A DNA stretch of 64,000 nt, from assembly GCF_018398875.1 (NCBI RefSeq), contig NZ_JAGWDK010000005.1, positions 310,001 to 374,000 of the forward strand, in the 5' to 3' direction. Under the pieces are notes generated by a model. It worked only from the letters and a program-made list of their open reading frames with translations, was not told the DNA's origin and did not search any database. The position numbers were made by a program, and so were the translations under genes. Positions 1 through 10,164 of this stretch are shown piece by piece (positions within the stretch are counted from its first letter, which is position 1; each line of letters starts with the position of its first letter). The DNA is from Bradyrhizobium sp. sGM-13. GTDB lineage: Bacteria; Pseudomonadota; Alphaproteobacteria; Rhizobiales; Xanthobacteraceae.

Positions 1-267
1 GGGCCACGCCAGCCAGAACAGCATCCAGCCGAGCCCGAGCGTGATGATGCCGAACAGGCCGATGAAGATGTAGCCGAGTATGACGGGCACCGACAGCACG
101 ACGAGGTCGATCAGGAACGCAAATACCCGCCGCGTGAGCACGCCGCGAAACAGTTCCGGCTGCGAATAGGGATCGAACGCATGCGGCGGCACCCCACCGT
201 CGTTCCGCCAGCCGCCGCCAGCACCTTGAGGGCCGCCGCCAGTATCGCCAGAGCCGCTATAAGACAT
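1..267 (-). CDS. RDD family membrane protein (partial, N-terminus only)
   Basis: The reading frame runs leftward off the window edge, so only about 89 N-terminal residues are visible. It starts with ATG at 267, preceded by a good GGAGG ribosome site. The first 35 residues are rich in Gly and Pro. A PELFRGVLTRRVFAFLIDLVV stretch then leads into a hydrophobic segment; the 'R-R-x-x-A-x-x-I-D' pattern is the hallmark of the first helix of RDD proteins, inner-membrane proteins of generally unclear function. It lies upstream of, and in the same orientation as, nothing else visible; hemB lies 252 bp away on the same strand. The family call is fairly safe, the function is unknown. Confidence 0.8.
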   Translation of the reverse strand, partial: MSYSGSGDTGGGPQGAGGGWRNDGGVPPHAFDPYSQPELFRGVLTRRVFAFLIDLVVLSVPVILGYIFIGLFGIITLGLGWMLFWLAWP

Positions 268-391
268 GGTCCGTCCTCCAGGCCGATATTTCCAGACCGT
301 GACATGGGAACCGGCCGCGCTATCGCCAAGGGCCTGCGACCATTAACAGCGCGCAATATTCGGGGTGAGCGTCGGACGGACCACAACGTTT

Positions 392-513
392 CCGTCGTCC
401 CTGCGAACGCAGGGATCCATAACCACCGCTGCACATTGCAGCAAAGGCAACTGGCCCCATCGCTCTATTAATAAGCCGCGGCGTATGGGTCCCTGCGTTC
501 GCAGGGGCGACGG
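392..513. repeat. Palindromic intergenic repeat, family A copy 1
   Basis: Two inverted arms of about 30 bp (392-421 and 483-513) differ at only two or three positions and face each other across about 60 bp. Each arm itself contains a perfect hairpin (CCCTGCG/CGCAGGG). The spacer end, ATAAGCCGCGGCGTA, recurs in the element at 7731-7830, so the two belong to one family although their hairpin tips differ. It sits between the RDD gene and hemB. It resembles the REP-like elements common in Bradyrhizobium and relatives. Confidence 0.75.
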
Positions 514-519
514 GGAGGC

Positions 520-1653
<1,134 letters not shown>

Positions 1654-1785
1654 TCACCGAGCCTTGATCTAATCTCATCAGCAATTGATTTTACCGTCCC
1701 GCCGGGCCAAGACATCACCCCATGAGAAGATTCCCGCACGCATTGCGCGAGGCCAGCCCCGAGATCAGCTTCCGGGTCGGCTTCC

Positions 1786-2259
1786 ATGTCTGACGTTTCG
1801 GCGCGCGATCAGGGGCGGGACCATGCCAGGGACAATGCGATGTCCATGGCGGCGATGTCGTCGGAGCGGATCGAGCCCGACGACAACGTGTGGACGCGTC
1901 GGCTGGTGCTGTTCCTGCGCATCATGGCGGTCGTGTCGATCATGAAGGGCCTGTACCACTGGGCGCAGGTCACGGGTTTCATCGGCGGCGAGGAAGAGGC
2001 GTTCGAGAACCAGTCGATGGCCTGGCAGACCGCGACCGTCTATTTCGCCGTCATCGAACTTGTCGGCGCCGTCGGCCTGTGGCTCGCGACGCCTTGGGGC
2101 GCGGTGGTGTGGCTCACCACGGTGGTGTCGACGGCGGTGATCGAGCTGATGTTTCCGGGCATCTACGGCGGCAGCCTGACGGTGGTGGCGCTCGAGGCTG
2201 TAATGCTCGGCGCTTATCTCGCCCTCGCCTGGATGGCCGCGCGCGAGCGCCCGCCGTAG
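1786..2259 (+). CDS. DUF6163 family membrane protein
   Basis: A 157-residue protein with a polar N-terminal tail of about 40 residues, then four hydrophobic segments (around 42-58, 80-98, 102-122 and 128-148). The overall pattern matches DUF6163, a family of small inner-membrane proteins seen in Bradyrhizobium and relatives next to hemB and ldtR. No catalytic motif is visible and no function is known. The ribosome site before ATG 1786 is weak. ATG codons at residues 19 and 24 would give shorter proteins that keep all membrane helices, so the start is uncertain. Confidence 0.75.
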   Translation: MSDVSARDQGRDHARDNAMSMAAMSSERIEPDDNVWTRRLVLFLRIMAVVSIMKGLYHWAQVTGFIGGEEEAFENQSMAWQTATVYFAVIELVGAVGLWLATPWGAVVWLTTVVSTAVIELMFPGIYGGSLTVVALEAVMLGAYLALAWMAARERPP

Positions 2260-2727
2260 CAGGCGTATGCTGATACGCTCCCTCTCCCCGCGAAGAGCGA
2301 GGCGAGGGAGTTGCGCAGCAGCATCCTTCAACTCTGTCAGTTTTCCGCCATAATCCATCCGCGTGCAGAATCCGCGACGCGATCCCGTACAATTTTCAAG
2401 AAGCTTTTCCGTAACGATTTGGTCACCGTTAAGGGCCGTAAAGGGTTCCACCACACATCTTACGCGAGCGTTTCGATTTCAGACGCACCTGTTTCCGAAT
2501 GCGACAAGGCTTGCAGACGAAGCGTGAACAGGGCGCTTTCAGCGTCAATGAAATGTTGCAAAAAGCCTTGATCCATGGGGCTTAATCCACAATTCACTCT
2601 GTTAAATTCATGATCTCTTTATTGTCTTATTTAAGTGGATCTTCAAACCGCCCCCTTAAGTTGAAGCTATCAGGCGGAACAGAAGTTTCGTCGAAATAAG
2701 TCGAAAAACGACGACAGGGGAAGTGTC
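2260..2727. other. Gene-free stretch, ldtR upstream region
   Basis: About 470 bp between the DUF6163 gene and ldtR contain no convincing gene: an 86-codon frame at 2311-2571 has no ribosome site and no protein-like composition. The last 150 bp (about 2575-2725) are markedly AT-rich, as expected for a promoter. An inverted repeat TCGTCG (2688-2693) / CGACGA (2709-2714) lies 14 bp before the ldtR start and could be an operator or a leader hairpin. Confidence 0.5.
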
Positions 2728-3243
2728 ATGATCAAAGCCGTTGCAACGGCGGTGGAAACCGCTGAACGCTCTGCCGGTCAAACTCCGGTGCAGCCGCTCT
2801 ATCTGGAAGCGTTGACTTTGGTGGAACGGCTGCATCGCCGGCTGCTCGACGTCATCAAGGACGAATTCGATCGCCGCGGCCGTGCCGACATCAATTCGGT
2901 GCAGGCATTGCTGCTCTATAACATCGGCGACAAGGAGCTGACCGCGGGCGAACTGCGTACGCGCGGTTATTACCTCGGCTCCAACGTCTCCTATAATCTC
3001 AAGAAGCTTGTCGAGCTCGGCTTCCTCGATCATCAGCGCTCGCGCGTCGATCGTCGCTCGGTCCGCATTCGCCTCACGGCGCAGGGCCAGGAAATCCGCA
3101 AGATCGTCGATGCGCTCTACCAGAAGCACGTCAAGACGGTGGAGCAGGTCGGCGGCATCTCGAATGAGGAGTTCGCGACGCTGAACAAGTCGCTGCACCG
3201 CCTCGAGCGGTTCTGGACCGACCAGATCCTGTATCGGCTCTGA
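2728..3243 (+). CDS. ldtR: MarR-family winged-helix regulator LdtR
   Basis: A 171-residue MarR-type dimeric DNA-binding protein. The N-terminal dimer helix region (about 20-50) is followed by the winged helix: TAGELRTRGYYLGSNVSYNL (about 72-91) is the helix-turn-helix and RSRVDRRSVRIRLT (about 104-117) the wing. The overall sequence matches LdtR, named in Liberibacter and Sinorhizobium, where it controls an L,D-transpeptidase gene and stress and motility genes. No transpeptidase gene is next to it here. AGGGGAAG lies well placed before ATG 2728. A strong terminator follows at 3321. Confidence 0.88.
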   Translation: MIKAVATAVETAERSAGQTPVQPLYLEALTLVERLHRRLLDVIKDEFDRRGRADINSVQALLLYNIGDKELTAGELRTRGYYLGSNVSYNLKKLVELGFLDHQRSRVDRRSVRIRLTAQGQEIRKIVDALYQKHVKTVEQVGGISNEEFATLNKSLHRLERFWTDQILYRL

Positions 3244-3320
3244 GAATTCGTAAGCCGGCCGCCTAGAAGACCGGTAGCCAACAAGCTGACAAACTGGCAG
3301 GGCAGCAAGCCCTGCTCAAC

Positions 3321-3363
3321 GCGCATCGGCGCCGGTCTTCCGGCTCCGGTGCGCTTTGTTTTT
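3321..3363 (+). terminator. Rho-independent terminator after ldtR
   Basis: A 15-bp stem with one mismatch (3321-3335 with 3340-3354) and a TCTT loop is followed by TTTGTTTTT. It lies 77 bp downstream of the ldtR stop and is a strong intrinsic terminator for the plus strand. Confidence 0.9.
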
Positions 3364-3509
3364 GAAGGAAAATCCTCCGCATTTCCGGGGAGCTATCGCT
3401 GTTTCCTAAAGAGAAATTGCGATTTCCTGCATTGGAACCATCTTCTTCTCGCGATGGAACCATCTTCGCGCCTACGAATTATCGGCCCGGCCACCAAACA
3501 GGTGAGGGC

Positions 3510-3734
3510 ATGCTGGTCGAGCGCGGAATTCAGGTCATGAATTTTGAGGTGGTGGGCGGTGCCTACGCGATCGCCTCAAACTACCTTCGCAAGAGCGGCG
3601 CCATTGCCGATACCCAGGTCACCGACGAGCGATTGCTCGCAATCATCGTGAAGCTGTTCCGGCGCGGCGAATTCAACAGGCTCAGGCTCGCCAATAGGGC
3701 GATCGCCACGTTCGAAGCAGGCGCATTGGCCTGA
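3510..3734 (+). CDS. Small conserved-looking hypothetical protein
   Basis: About 74 residues from ATG 3510 (preceded by AGGTGAGGG) or 65 from ATG 3537; an upstream in-frame ATG at 3417 lacks a ribosome site. The sequence FEVVGGAYAIASNYLRKSGAI followed by charged helices is soluble-looking and helical, with no recognised domain. It is followed 31 bp later by another small gene in the same orientation, so the two may be co-transcribed. The terminator at 3321-3363 separates it from ldtR. Function unknown. Confidence 0.6.
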   Translation: MLVERGIQVMNFEVVGGAYAIASNYLRKSGAIADTQVTDERLLAIIVKLFRRGEFNRLRLANRAIATFEAGALA

Positions 3735-3765
3735 CGATCACCGCTCACGCAACTCAGGAGAATCC

Positions 3766-3987
3766 ATGGAAGCCGCGATCGAACGGATCATGCAGACCTA
3801 TGACCTGCTTCTGAACTGCAGCGCCGCTGCCAGCGAGGAGGCGCGCGCCAAGGTCACGGCCTATCTCACCACGCTGGTCGAGGCGGGCGAGACGGATCCG
3901 CACCGGCTGACCGTGTGCGGGCTCACCTATCTACGCCAGCTCGATGGCAGCAACGATCCGGTGAAGGCGGGGTATACGGGGCTGTAA
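3766..3987 (+). CDS. Small hypothetical protein
   Basis: A 73-residue protein with a good ribosome site (CAGGAGA) before ATG 3766. It starts with an amphipathic helix (EAAIERIMQTYDLLL) and is rich in Ala, Thr and Glu, with two Cys and no membrane segment. It has the codon use of its neighbours, which supports real coding. It sits between another small gene and a nucleotide cyclase, all in the same direction, but the 142-bp gap to the cyclase suggests a separate promoter for the latter. I do not recognise a family. Confidence 0.65.
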   Translation: MEAAIERIMQTYDLLLNCSAAASEEARAKVTAYLTTLVEAGETDPHRLTVCGLTYLRQLDGSNDPVKAGYTGL

Positions 3988-4129
3988 GGCCCAGGACACG
4001 GTCTTGCTGCGCGTCCCGAAGCGCTTGATCGGGACCACAACACGTTGAAGCAGGGCCTCCGTAAGGAGGCCTTGCCGGCCATGTGCACTCCGCCATAGAT
4101 TTCCTGGTCGATCCGGCGGAGGGCTTGTT

Positions 4130-5380
4130 ATGGACATCGCGATTCCAGCCAATGAGCCTGAACGGCTTGAGGCGCTGGCAAGCTACGCCATACTCGACAG
4201 CCTCCCGGAAATTGGATTCGACGAAATCACCGAACTGGCGGCGCAGATTTGCGACTGCCCGGCCGCCCTGATCAGCTTTGTCGATCCGTCACGGCAGTGG
4301 ATGAAGGCCAAATACGGTCTTCCCCCGGACCTTTGCGAATGCCCCCGTGAAATTTCGATTTGCCAGGCCACGATCTGCAACAACGATATTCTCTACGTTC
4401 CCGATCTCGTCAGCGATCAAAGATTTAACACCAGCCCGCTCGTGACGACCGGGCTGCAGCTCCGCTTCTACTGCGGCGTTCCGCTCATCACGCAGGATGG
4501 CTATGCCCTGGGTACGCTGTGCGTCATCGACTTCAAGTCGCGCGAGCTCAGCTTCGAGCAGCGCGAAGCGCTACGACGGCTGTCACGGCAAACCATGGTG
4601 CACCTGGAATTGCGTCGCCAGTTGCTTGAGCGCAACGAGATGCTGCGCCAGTTGGAGAAAGCCCGCGACTGCGCCGTTGCCGAGAAATCTGAATCGGAAC
4701 GGCTGCTCCTCAACATCCTGCCGCCTTCCATCGCAGCCGAGCTCAAGGCCAGCGAGCGCGTCAGGCCGCGCTTCTTCGATTCTGCGACCGTCATCTTCAT
4801 CGATTTCACCGGATTTACCCGCATCGTCGAAATGATGGAGCCGGCGAGCGTCATCGATCAGCTCGACCAGCACTTTACCAGGTTCGACGATATCATCGCG
4901 AAACATCGCCTGGAAAAACTCAAGACCATCGGCGATGCTTACCTCGCCGTTGGCGGCGTGCCGGAGCCCAATCGCTCGCACCCGATGGATGCCGCGTTAT
5001 GCGCGCTGCAGATACTGGATCACCTGAGCAAATTGAACCGGCAACGCGAGAAGCTGCGCCTGCCGCCTTGGCTGGCGCGGATCGGAATCAATACCGGACC
5101 GGTTATCGCCGGCGTCGTCGGCAAGCACAAATTCACCTATGATATCTGGGGCAACACAGTGAATGTTGCGGAACGTGTCGAAGCCGCCGGCGTTCCTGGT
5201 CGCATCAGTATCTCGGAAACCACTTGGCAGCACATCAAGGGACGCTTCGAGACAGAGGCCCGCGGTGCCGTCGAGGTTAAGCATAAGGGTCTCGTGAACA
5301 TGTACTTCCTCGATCGCATCAAGCCCGAATATTCCTCCGACCCGGCGGGGTTGGCGCCCAACGAGCGATTTTGGAAGTAG
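4130..5380 (+). CDS. GAF-domain class III adenylate/guanylate cyclase
   Basis: A 416-residue soluble signalling enzyme. A GAF sensor domain spans about 30-165, a short coiled coil about 160-190, and a class III cyclase domain about 215-395. All catalytic residues are present: metal aspartates Asp225 (in VIFIDFTGF) and Asp269 (KTIGDAY), purine-selecting Lys265 and Asp338 (YDIWG), and transition-state Asn345 and Arg349 (NVAER). The Lys/Asp pair predicts ATP as substrate, so cAMP is the likely product. The GAF domain carries several cysteines (Cys41, Cys43, Cys69, Cys71, Cys78, Cys83) that might bind a metal or sense redox; that is speculation. It is followed closely by the DUF6152-DUF6644 pair. 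Confidence 0.92.
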   Translation: MDIAIPANEPERLEALASYAILDSLPEIGFDEITELAAQICDCPAALISFVDPSRQWMKAKYGLPPDLCECPREISICQATICNNDILYVPDLVSDQRFNTSPLVTTGLQLRFYCGVPLITQDGYALGTLCVIDFKSRELSFEQREALRRLSRQTMVHLELRRQLLERNEMLRQLEKARDCAVAEKSESERLLLNILPPSIAAELKASERVRPRFFDSATVIFIDFTGFTRIVEMMEPASVIDQLDQHFTRFDDIIAKHRLEKLKTIGDAYLAVGGVPEPNRSHPMDAALCALQILDHLSKLNRQREKLRLPPWLARIGINTGPVIAGVVGKHKFTYDIWGNTVNVAERVEAAGVPGRISISETTWQHIKGRFETEARGAVEVKHKGLVNMYFLDRIKPEYSSDPAGLAPNERFWK

Positions 5381-5436
5381 GAATGAGCGCCAAGGGGCAG
5401 ATCGATACTGTTCCTCATATGCAATGGAGGCTCGCC

Positions 5437-5793
5437 ATGAGCTCAATCTCGCGTCGTTTGTTTCTGTCGCTGGCGGCTGGCCTTGTGCCGGCTTCCGCTA
5501 TCGCCCATCACGGCTGGGGCGGCTACGACACGTCGAAATCGTTCACCGTCACCGGCAAGATCCTGAAATCCAGCTTCGAGAATCCGCATTGCCAGATCGA
5601 GATGGAGGTCGACGGCAAGCACTGGCACTTCGTCCTGGCGCCGCCGTCGCGCATGCAGGCGCGTGGCGCAACGCGCGAGCTGATCGCGCCCGGCAAGACC
5701 TGCACCGTATTCGGCTATCCGCACACCAGCAAGCCGGACGAGGCGCGGATCGAATATATCGTGCTCGACGGCAAGCGTATCGAGTTGCGGTAG
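5437..5793 (+). CDS. DUF6152 family secreted protein
   Basis: A 118-residue exported protein, started at ATG 5437 because TGGAGG lies upstream; earlier in-frame ATGs run into the cyclase gene. The N-terminus SSISRRLFLSLAAGLVPASA has a twin-arginine-like motif (SRRLFL) and a signal cleavage site after AIA, leaving a mature protein that begins HHGWGGYD. The remainder is a small beta-rich domain ending in IEYIVLDGKRIELR, the DUF6152 pattern. The N-terminal His pair is a possible metal-binding feature. It is directly followed (4 bp) by a DUF6644 membrane protein, suggesting a periplasm/membrane pair. Function unknown. Confidence 0.8.
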   Translation: MSSISRRLFLSLAAGLVPASAIAHHGWGGYDTSKSFTVTGKILKSSFENPHCQIEMEVDGKHWHFVLAPPSRMQARGATRELIAPGKTCTVFGYPHTSKPDEARIEYIVLDGKRIELR

Positions 5794-5797
5794 GGCA

Positions 5798-6286
5798 GTG
5801 GAACACCAGCCGGCCGCATCGATATTCCTGGTCCTGCAGGAAAGCGCGCTGGGTCATGCGATGCGCTCTTCGCCGGCGCTCTATCCCGCGGTCGAGATTC
5901 TGCACATTATCGGTTTCGTGATCCTGGTCGGATCGATCCTGGCTCTCGACTTGAGGCTGCTGGGACTCGGGCGCACGCTTGCCATTCAACCGATGGCGCA
6001 ATTGCTGCTGCCCTTGTCGCGTGCGGGCTTTCTGCTCGCGATCAGCATGGGCTTTTTGCTGTTCAGCGCCGATGCTTCGCATGTCGTGAAAAATCCTGCG
6101 TTCCAGATCAAGCTGCTTCTGATCGGTGCGGCGCTGATCAACGTCGTGATCGCGCATGCCGTTCCATGGCGTTATGTTGAACACTGGGGTGACAAGGCGT
6201 CCGGCGCAGCCAAGGTGACTGCACTGCTATCGATCCTGCTGTGGCTCGGCGTCATCTGCGCCGGGCGCCTCATTGCGTATTTTTAG
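5798..6286 (+). CDS. DUF6644 family membrane protein
   Basis: A 162-residue inner-membrane protein with four hydrophobic helices (about 33-52, 66-88, 99-120, 136-156). It starts with GTG at 5798, just 4 bp after the DUF6152 stop. The N-terminal ESALGHAMRSSPALYPAVEILHIIGF is the conserved lead of DUF6644, which justifies the early start. The His in EILHIIGF and others near helix ends (HVV, HAVPW) could bind heme or metal, but that is inference. The tight spacing to DUF6152 suggests one transcript and joint function. Confidence 0.8.
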   Translation: MEHQPAASIFLVLQESALGHAMRSSPALYPAVEILHIIGFVILVGSILALDLRLLGLGRTLAIQPMAQLLLPLSRAGFLLAISMGFLLFSADASHVVKNPAFQIKLLLIGAALINVVIAHAVPWRYVEHWGDKASGAAKVTALLSILLWLGVICAGRLIAYF

Positions 6287-6301
6287 CAAGGCCGCTTTGC
6301 C

Positions 6302-6877
6302 ATGTCCTGCATTCGCTTTGCCATCTTCGCGCTCCTCGTCGGCTTGTTCAGTTCGGCGGAGATCGCCACTGCCGACGAAGCCGCCAATGCCTGGAGGGCG
6401 TTGCGCGCCGGGGGGCATGTCGCGCTGATGCGGCATACCGATGCGCCGGGGGGCTTCGGCGATCCACCCGGTTTCCGCGTTGAAGATTGTGCCACCCAGC
6501 GCAACCTAAGCGCCAAGGGGCGGGCGGACGCCGAGAAGATCGGTGCGCGGCTCAAGCGGGAAGGGATTGCGTTTGAAACGATCCTGAGCTCGCCCTGGTG
6601 CCGATGCATCGACACCGCCAAATTGCTGAACTTGGGGCCGGTCGAGACCGTTGCGACATTCGGTAATGTCGTGGTGCTGCGCGATCAACGAGAGACGCTA
6701 ACGGCGGGCGCCCGCGCGCGCATCGCCAAATGGACCTCGCGCGGAAACCTCCTCATCGTGACGCACGGTGCGAATATTTCGGCGCTCACCGGCGTCTCGC
6801 CGGCCAGCGGCGAAATCGTCGTCGTCAAAGGCGGAAGCGATCGCGCTGAGCCTGCCGGCCGCCTGGTTCTCGATTGA
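6302..6877 (+). CDS. Secreted histidine phosphatase family protein
   Basis: A 191-residue protein of the branch-1 histidine phosphatase fold with an N-terminal signal peptide (about 1-24, cleavage near ATADEA). The catalytic motif reads LMRHTDAPG (about 42-50), with the nucleophilic His43-44 region in an RHT version of the usual RHG. The second Arg is in LSSPWCRC and the second His in IVTHGANIS (about 156-164), so the core is intact. It probably acts in the periplasm on an unknown phosphoester. It follows the DUF6644 gene by 15 bp and may be the last gene of the cyclase-DUF6152-DUF6644 run. Confidence 0.85.
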   Translation: MSCIRFAIFALLVGLFSSAEIATADEAANAWRALRAGGHVALMRHTDAPGGFGDPPGFRVEDCATQRNLSAKGRADAEKIGARLKREGIAFETILSSPWCRCIDTAKLLNLGPVETVATFGNVVVLRDQRETLTAGARARIAKWTSRGNLLIVTHGANISALTGVSPASGEIVVVKGGSDRAEPAGRLVLD

Positions 6878-7137
6878 GCCCATTCGAATTGCCGTGCGTC
6901 CGCCCGCGCGTCCTTGGTGCGATCGCGGTTCCAGTTGGCGATCACGCCTTCGTATCGCACCGGTTTCGTTGCCGTTGCAGTGCGTGCGTTTTCGGCCTCT
7001 GTTTCGTTGGCGGCATTCGGGAAAATGACGAAGAATCCCAGAAGACCGCCGACCATCGTGCCGTAGATCAGGAAGGCCGTTACCAGCCAGCGTCGCGAAT
7101 TGGCCTGGCGCTCTTTCGGTGGGAGTGAGCTTTCCAT
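6685..7137 (-). CDS. Possible small membrane protein overlapping the phosphatase gene
   Basis: The first 50 residues look real: a charged start (SLPPKERQANSRRW) and one clear membrane helix (LVTAFLIYGTMVGGLLGFFVIF), inside-positive. After about residue 85 the frame lies antisense to the phosphatase and becomes Arg/Pro-rich noise, so the natural gene may once have ended near 6880 and now reads into opposite coding sequence. The ribosome site is weak. It is either a short single-pass protein with a degraded tail or a remnant. Confidence 0.35.
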   Translation of the reverse strand: MESSLPPKERQANSRRWLVTAFLIYGTMVGGLLGFFVIFPNAANETEAENARTATATKPVRYEGVIANWNRDRTKDARADARQFEWAQSRTRRPAGSARSLPPLTTTISPLAGETPVSAEIFAPCVTMRRFPREVHLAMRARAPAVSVSR

Positions 7138-7339
7138 GTTGGAAATCCGTCTGTCAGCCCGGGCGGTTACAGGCGCAGTCGAAACGGCGGCATGTAATCT
7201 GGTTTACGCAGCGGCCGGCAAAGGTCTCGCGCCCGACAGGCAAATCAGCTAGATGTTGTGTCTAGCGGGTCACGCAAAAATTATCCGCTTTCGTCGTAGA
7301 CCAAATCAGTCACATATACCGTGCGTCTCACCCAATTGA

Positions 7340-7720
7340 GGGGCGGGTCGCGATCGTCACGAACGTGCGGTGAGATGCGATGGACGCTGAATGCGCAAGA
7401 CGTACGCGCAGGAGGCGTACGGCGAAGTCGTGTGGTCCACGGTGCTGGCGTTAAGTCCTTAAGAAGCGAAGCTTCTCGGGGGCGACGGAGGCAAGAAAGC
7501 CGTTCTCCCGGGAGAGCACGAAGTAAGCCGTAAAGCCATTGTGCAGGGAAGGCCGGGATGCTCCCGCTGTACCTGTATGCTCGTGCGCGCTTTTGCTATG
7601 CGCAATTGCACACGAGACCTCGGGTGCAGCAAGCACCCGGTCTTCCCTGCGCCCTCTAAACGAGAGGGCGGGAAGTGAAGAGCAAACCTCGGGCGCAACG
7701 CGTCGCGAGATCGCGACGTC
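7340..7720. repeat. Structured multi-hairpin element, probably a dispersed repeat
   Basis: At least six inverted repeats are packed into 380 bp. The largest is a 15-bp stem between 7543-7557 and 7636-7650 (one G-T pair) that encloses two more hairpins: 7580-7588 with 7608-7616, and CGGGTGC (7621-7627) with GCACCCG (7633-7639), the latter competing with the long stem. Others are GAAGC/GCTTC (7463-7475), the palindrome at 7504-7515, GCCCTCT/AGAGGGC (7651-7669) and CGTCGCGA/TCGCGACG (7701-7718). I recall closely similar segments recurring in Bradyrhizobium-group genomes, often misannotated as small proteins; that is memory, not a search. It could be a structured RNA or a non-autonomous mobile element. 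Confidence 0.6.
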
Positions 7721-7730
7721 ATACTCAATG

Positions 7731-7830
7731 GTCATCGTCCGCGAAGGCGGACGATCCAGTATTCCAGAGACGCCAGTGATAGAACCGATAAGCCGCGGCG
7801 TACTGGATCCCCGCCTTCGCGGGGATGACG
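7731..7830. repeat. Palindromic intergenic repeat, family A copy 2
   Basis: Arms 7731-7760 and 7801-7830 are near-perfect inverted copies with a 40-bp spacer, each containing its own small hairpin (CCGCGAAGGCGG, CCCCGCCTTCGCGGGG). The right half shares the ATAAGCCGCGGCGTA core with the copy at 392-513. Confidence 0.75.
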
Positions 7831-7903
7831 GTCGAGTATTGCGTCGCTATCTCCACATCATTGCGAGGAACCGCTCCGCTCTAACAAGACCAGAGGAAGC
7901 CCC

Positions 7904-8539
7904 ATGCTCACGGTTCATCATCTCAACGACTCCCGCTCGCAGCGAATCTTGTGGCTGCTGGAGGAGCTCGGCACGCCCTATGAGCTGAAACGTTATCAGC
8001 GCAACGCCGAGACGCGGCTGGCGCCGCCGGAGTTGAAAGAGGTTCATCCGCTCGGCAAATCGCCCGTCATCACTGATGGCGACATGACCATCGCCGAATC
8101 CGGCGCCATCGTCGATTACATCATCCGCCGCTACGGCCAGGGGAAAGACAAGCCCGTGATGATGCCGGCGCCCGGTAGCGCGGACTACGAGGCCTACAAC
8201 GAGTGGCTGCACTATTCCGAAGGCTCGGCGATGTTGCCGTTGATGCTGAACCTCTATGTCGGCCGGCTGAAGGAGGCGGGTGCGCCGCTGCATCCGCGCA
8301 TCGACGACGAACTGGCGAACCACCTCGGCTATATCGACCGCGCGCTGAACGGGCGGGAGTTCTTCGTCGGGGCGTCGCTGACCGGCGCCGACATCCAGAT
8401 GAGCTTTGTCGGCGAGCTGGCAAAAATGTTCGACAAGCTCGGGCCATATCGGAACCTGGCGGCCTGGCTGGAGCGCATGCACGCCCGCCCAGCGTTCCAG
8501 CGCTCGGTCGCCAAGGGCGGGCCATACCGGTTTGCGTGA
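7904..8539 (+). CDS. Glutathione S-transferase family protein
   Basis: A 211-residue cytosolic GST. The N-terminal thioredoxin-like domain (about 1-80) opens with LTVHHLNDSRSQRILWLLEE and carries the cis-proline segment KSPVI and the glutathione-binding ES in TIAESGAIVDYI (about 66-67). The all-helical C-terminal domain (about 90-205) contains the capping motif GADIQMSF. Ser9-Ser12 are the candidate activators of the glutathione thiol. The ribosome site AGAGGAAG precedes ATG 7904. It stands alone between repeat elements; the electrophilic substrate cannot be inferred. Confidence 0.92.
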   Translation: MLTVHHLNDSRSQRILWLLEELGTPYELKRYQRNAETRLAPPELKEVHPLGKSPVITDGDMTIAESGAIVDYIIRRYGQGKDKPVMMPAPGSADYEAYNEWLHYSEGSAMLPLMLNLYVGRLKEAGAPLHPRIDDELANHLGYIDRALNGREFFVGASLTGADIQMSFVGELAKMFDKLGPYRNLAAWLERMHARPAFQRSVAKGGPYRFA

Positions 8540-8549
8540 GCGGGAGGCA

Positions 8550-8623
8550 GTCATTCCGGGGCGCGAAGCGAACCCGGAATCTCGAGATTCCGGGTCTGGT
8601 CCTTCGGACCATCCCGGAATGAC
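8550..8623. repeat. Palindromic intergenic repeat, family B copy 1 (short form)
   Basis: Outer arms GTCATTCCGGG (8550-8560) and CCCGGAATGAC (8613-8623) enclose a palindrome centred on CTCGAG (about 8574-8595) and the small hairpin GGTCCTTCGGACC. It begins 11 bp after the GST stop and may act as its transcript end. Related copies are at 50973-51098 and 53132-53235. Confidence 0.8.
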
Positions 8624-8826
8624 GGTGAACTGGAACGCCCGGCTCAAGGCCGGGGCGACGAATAGGGCTTCATTCCCACCATATCTTGCATAAATACCAG
8701 CCCTGTACCGCAAATGCTTGGCCAATTCCGGCCGATGTGGTATCTCGCAGGCGCTTCTTTCGACCGCCACACCAGACCCGTCCGCTTCGCCCCTAAGGGC
8801 CTGCGGCGGTGGAGATATTTCGTCCA

Positions 8827-10137
<1,311 letters not shown>

Positions 10138-10164
10138 GGTCTAGCAAGTCGAAGGTCCCGTTGG

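Larger units (their letters stand above)
7138..7903. other. 0.77-kb gene-free region made of repeat elements
   Basis: No gene is supported between the small membrane protein and the GST. The left 180 bp are unremarkable. From about 7340 the region is occupied by three repeat-like elements in series: a strongly structured segment (7340-7720), a family A palindrome (7731-7830) and a fragment resembling family C (about 7857-7881). Open frames here are side effects of base composition. Confidence 0.6.

Noticed and set aside
2311..2571. 86-codon frame upstream of ldtR
   Set aside because: No ribosome site, no protein-like pattern, in a region that looks like a promoter.
7451..7735. Open frames of 89-94 codons on the minus strand
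   Set aside because: They lie wholly in the structured repeat element, follow its hairpins and have no ribosome site. Such frames are frequently misannotated as proteins.
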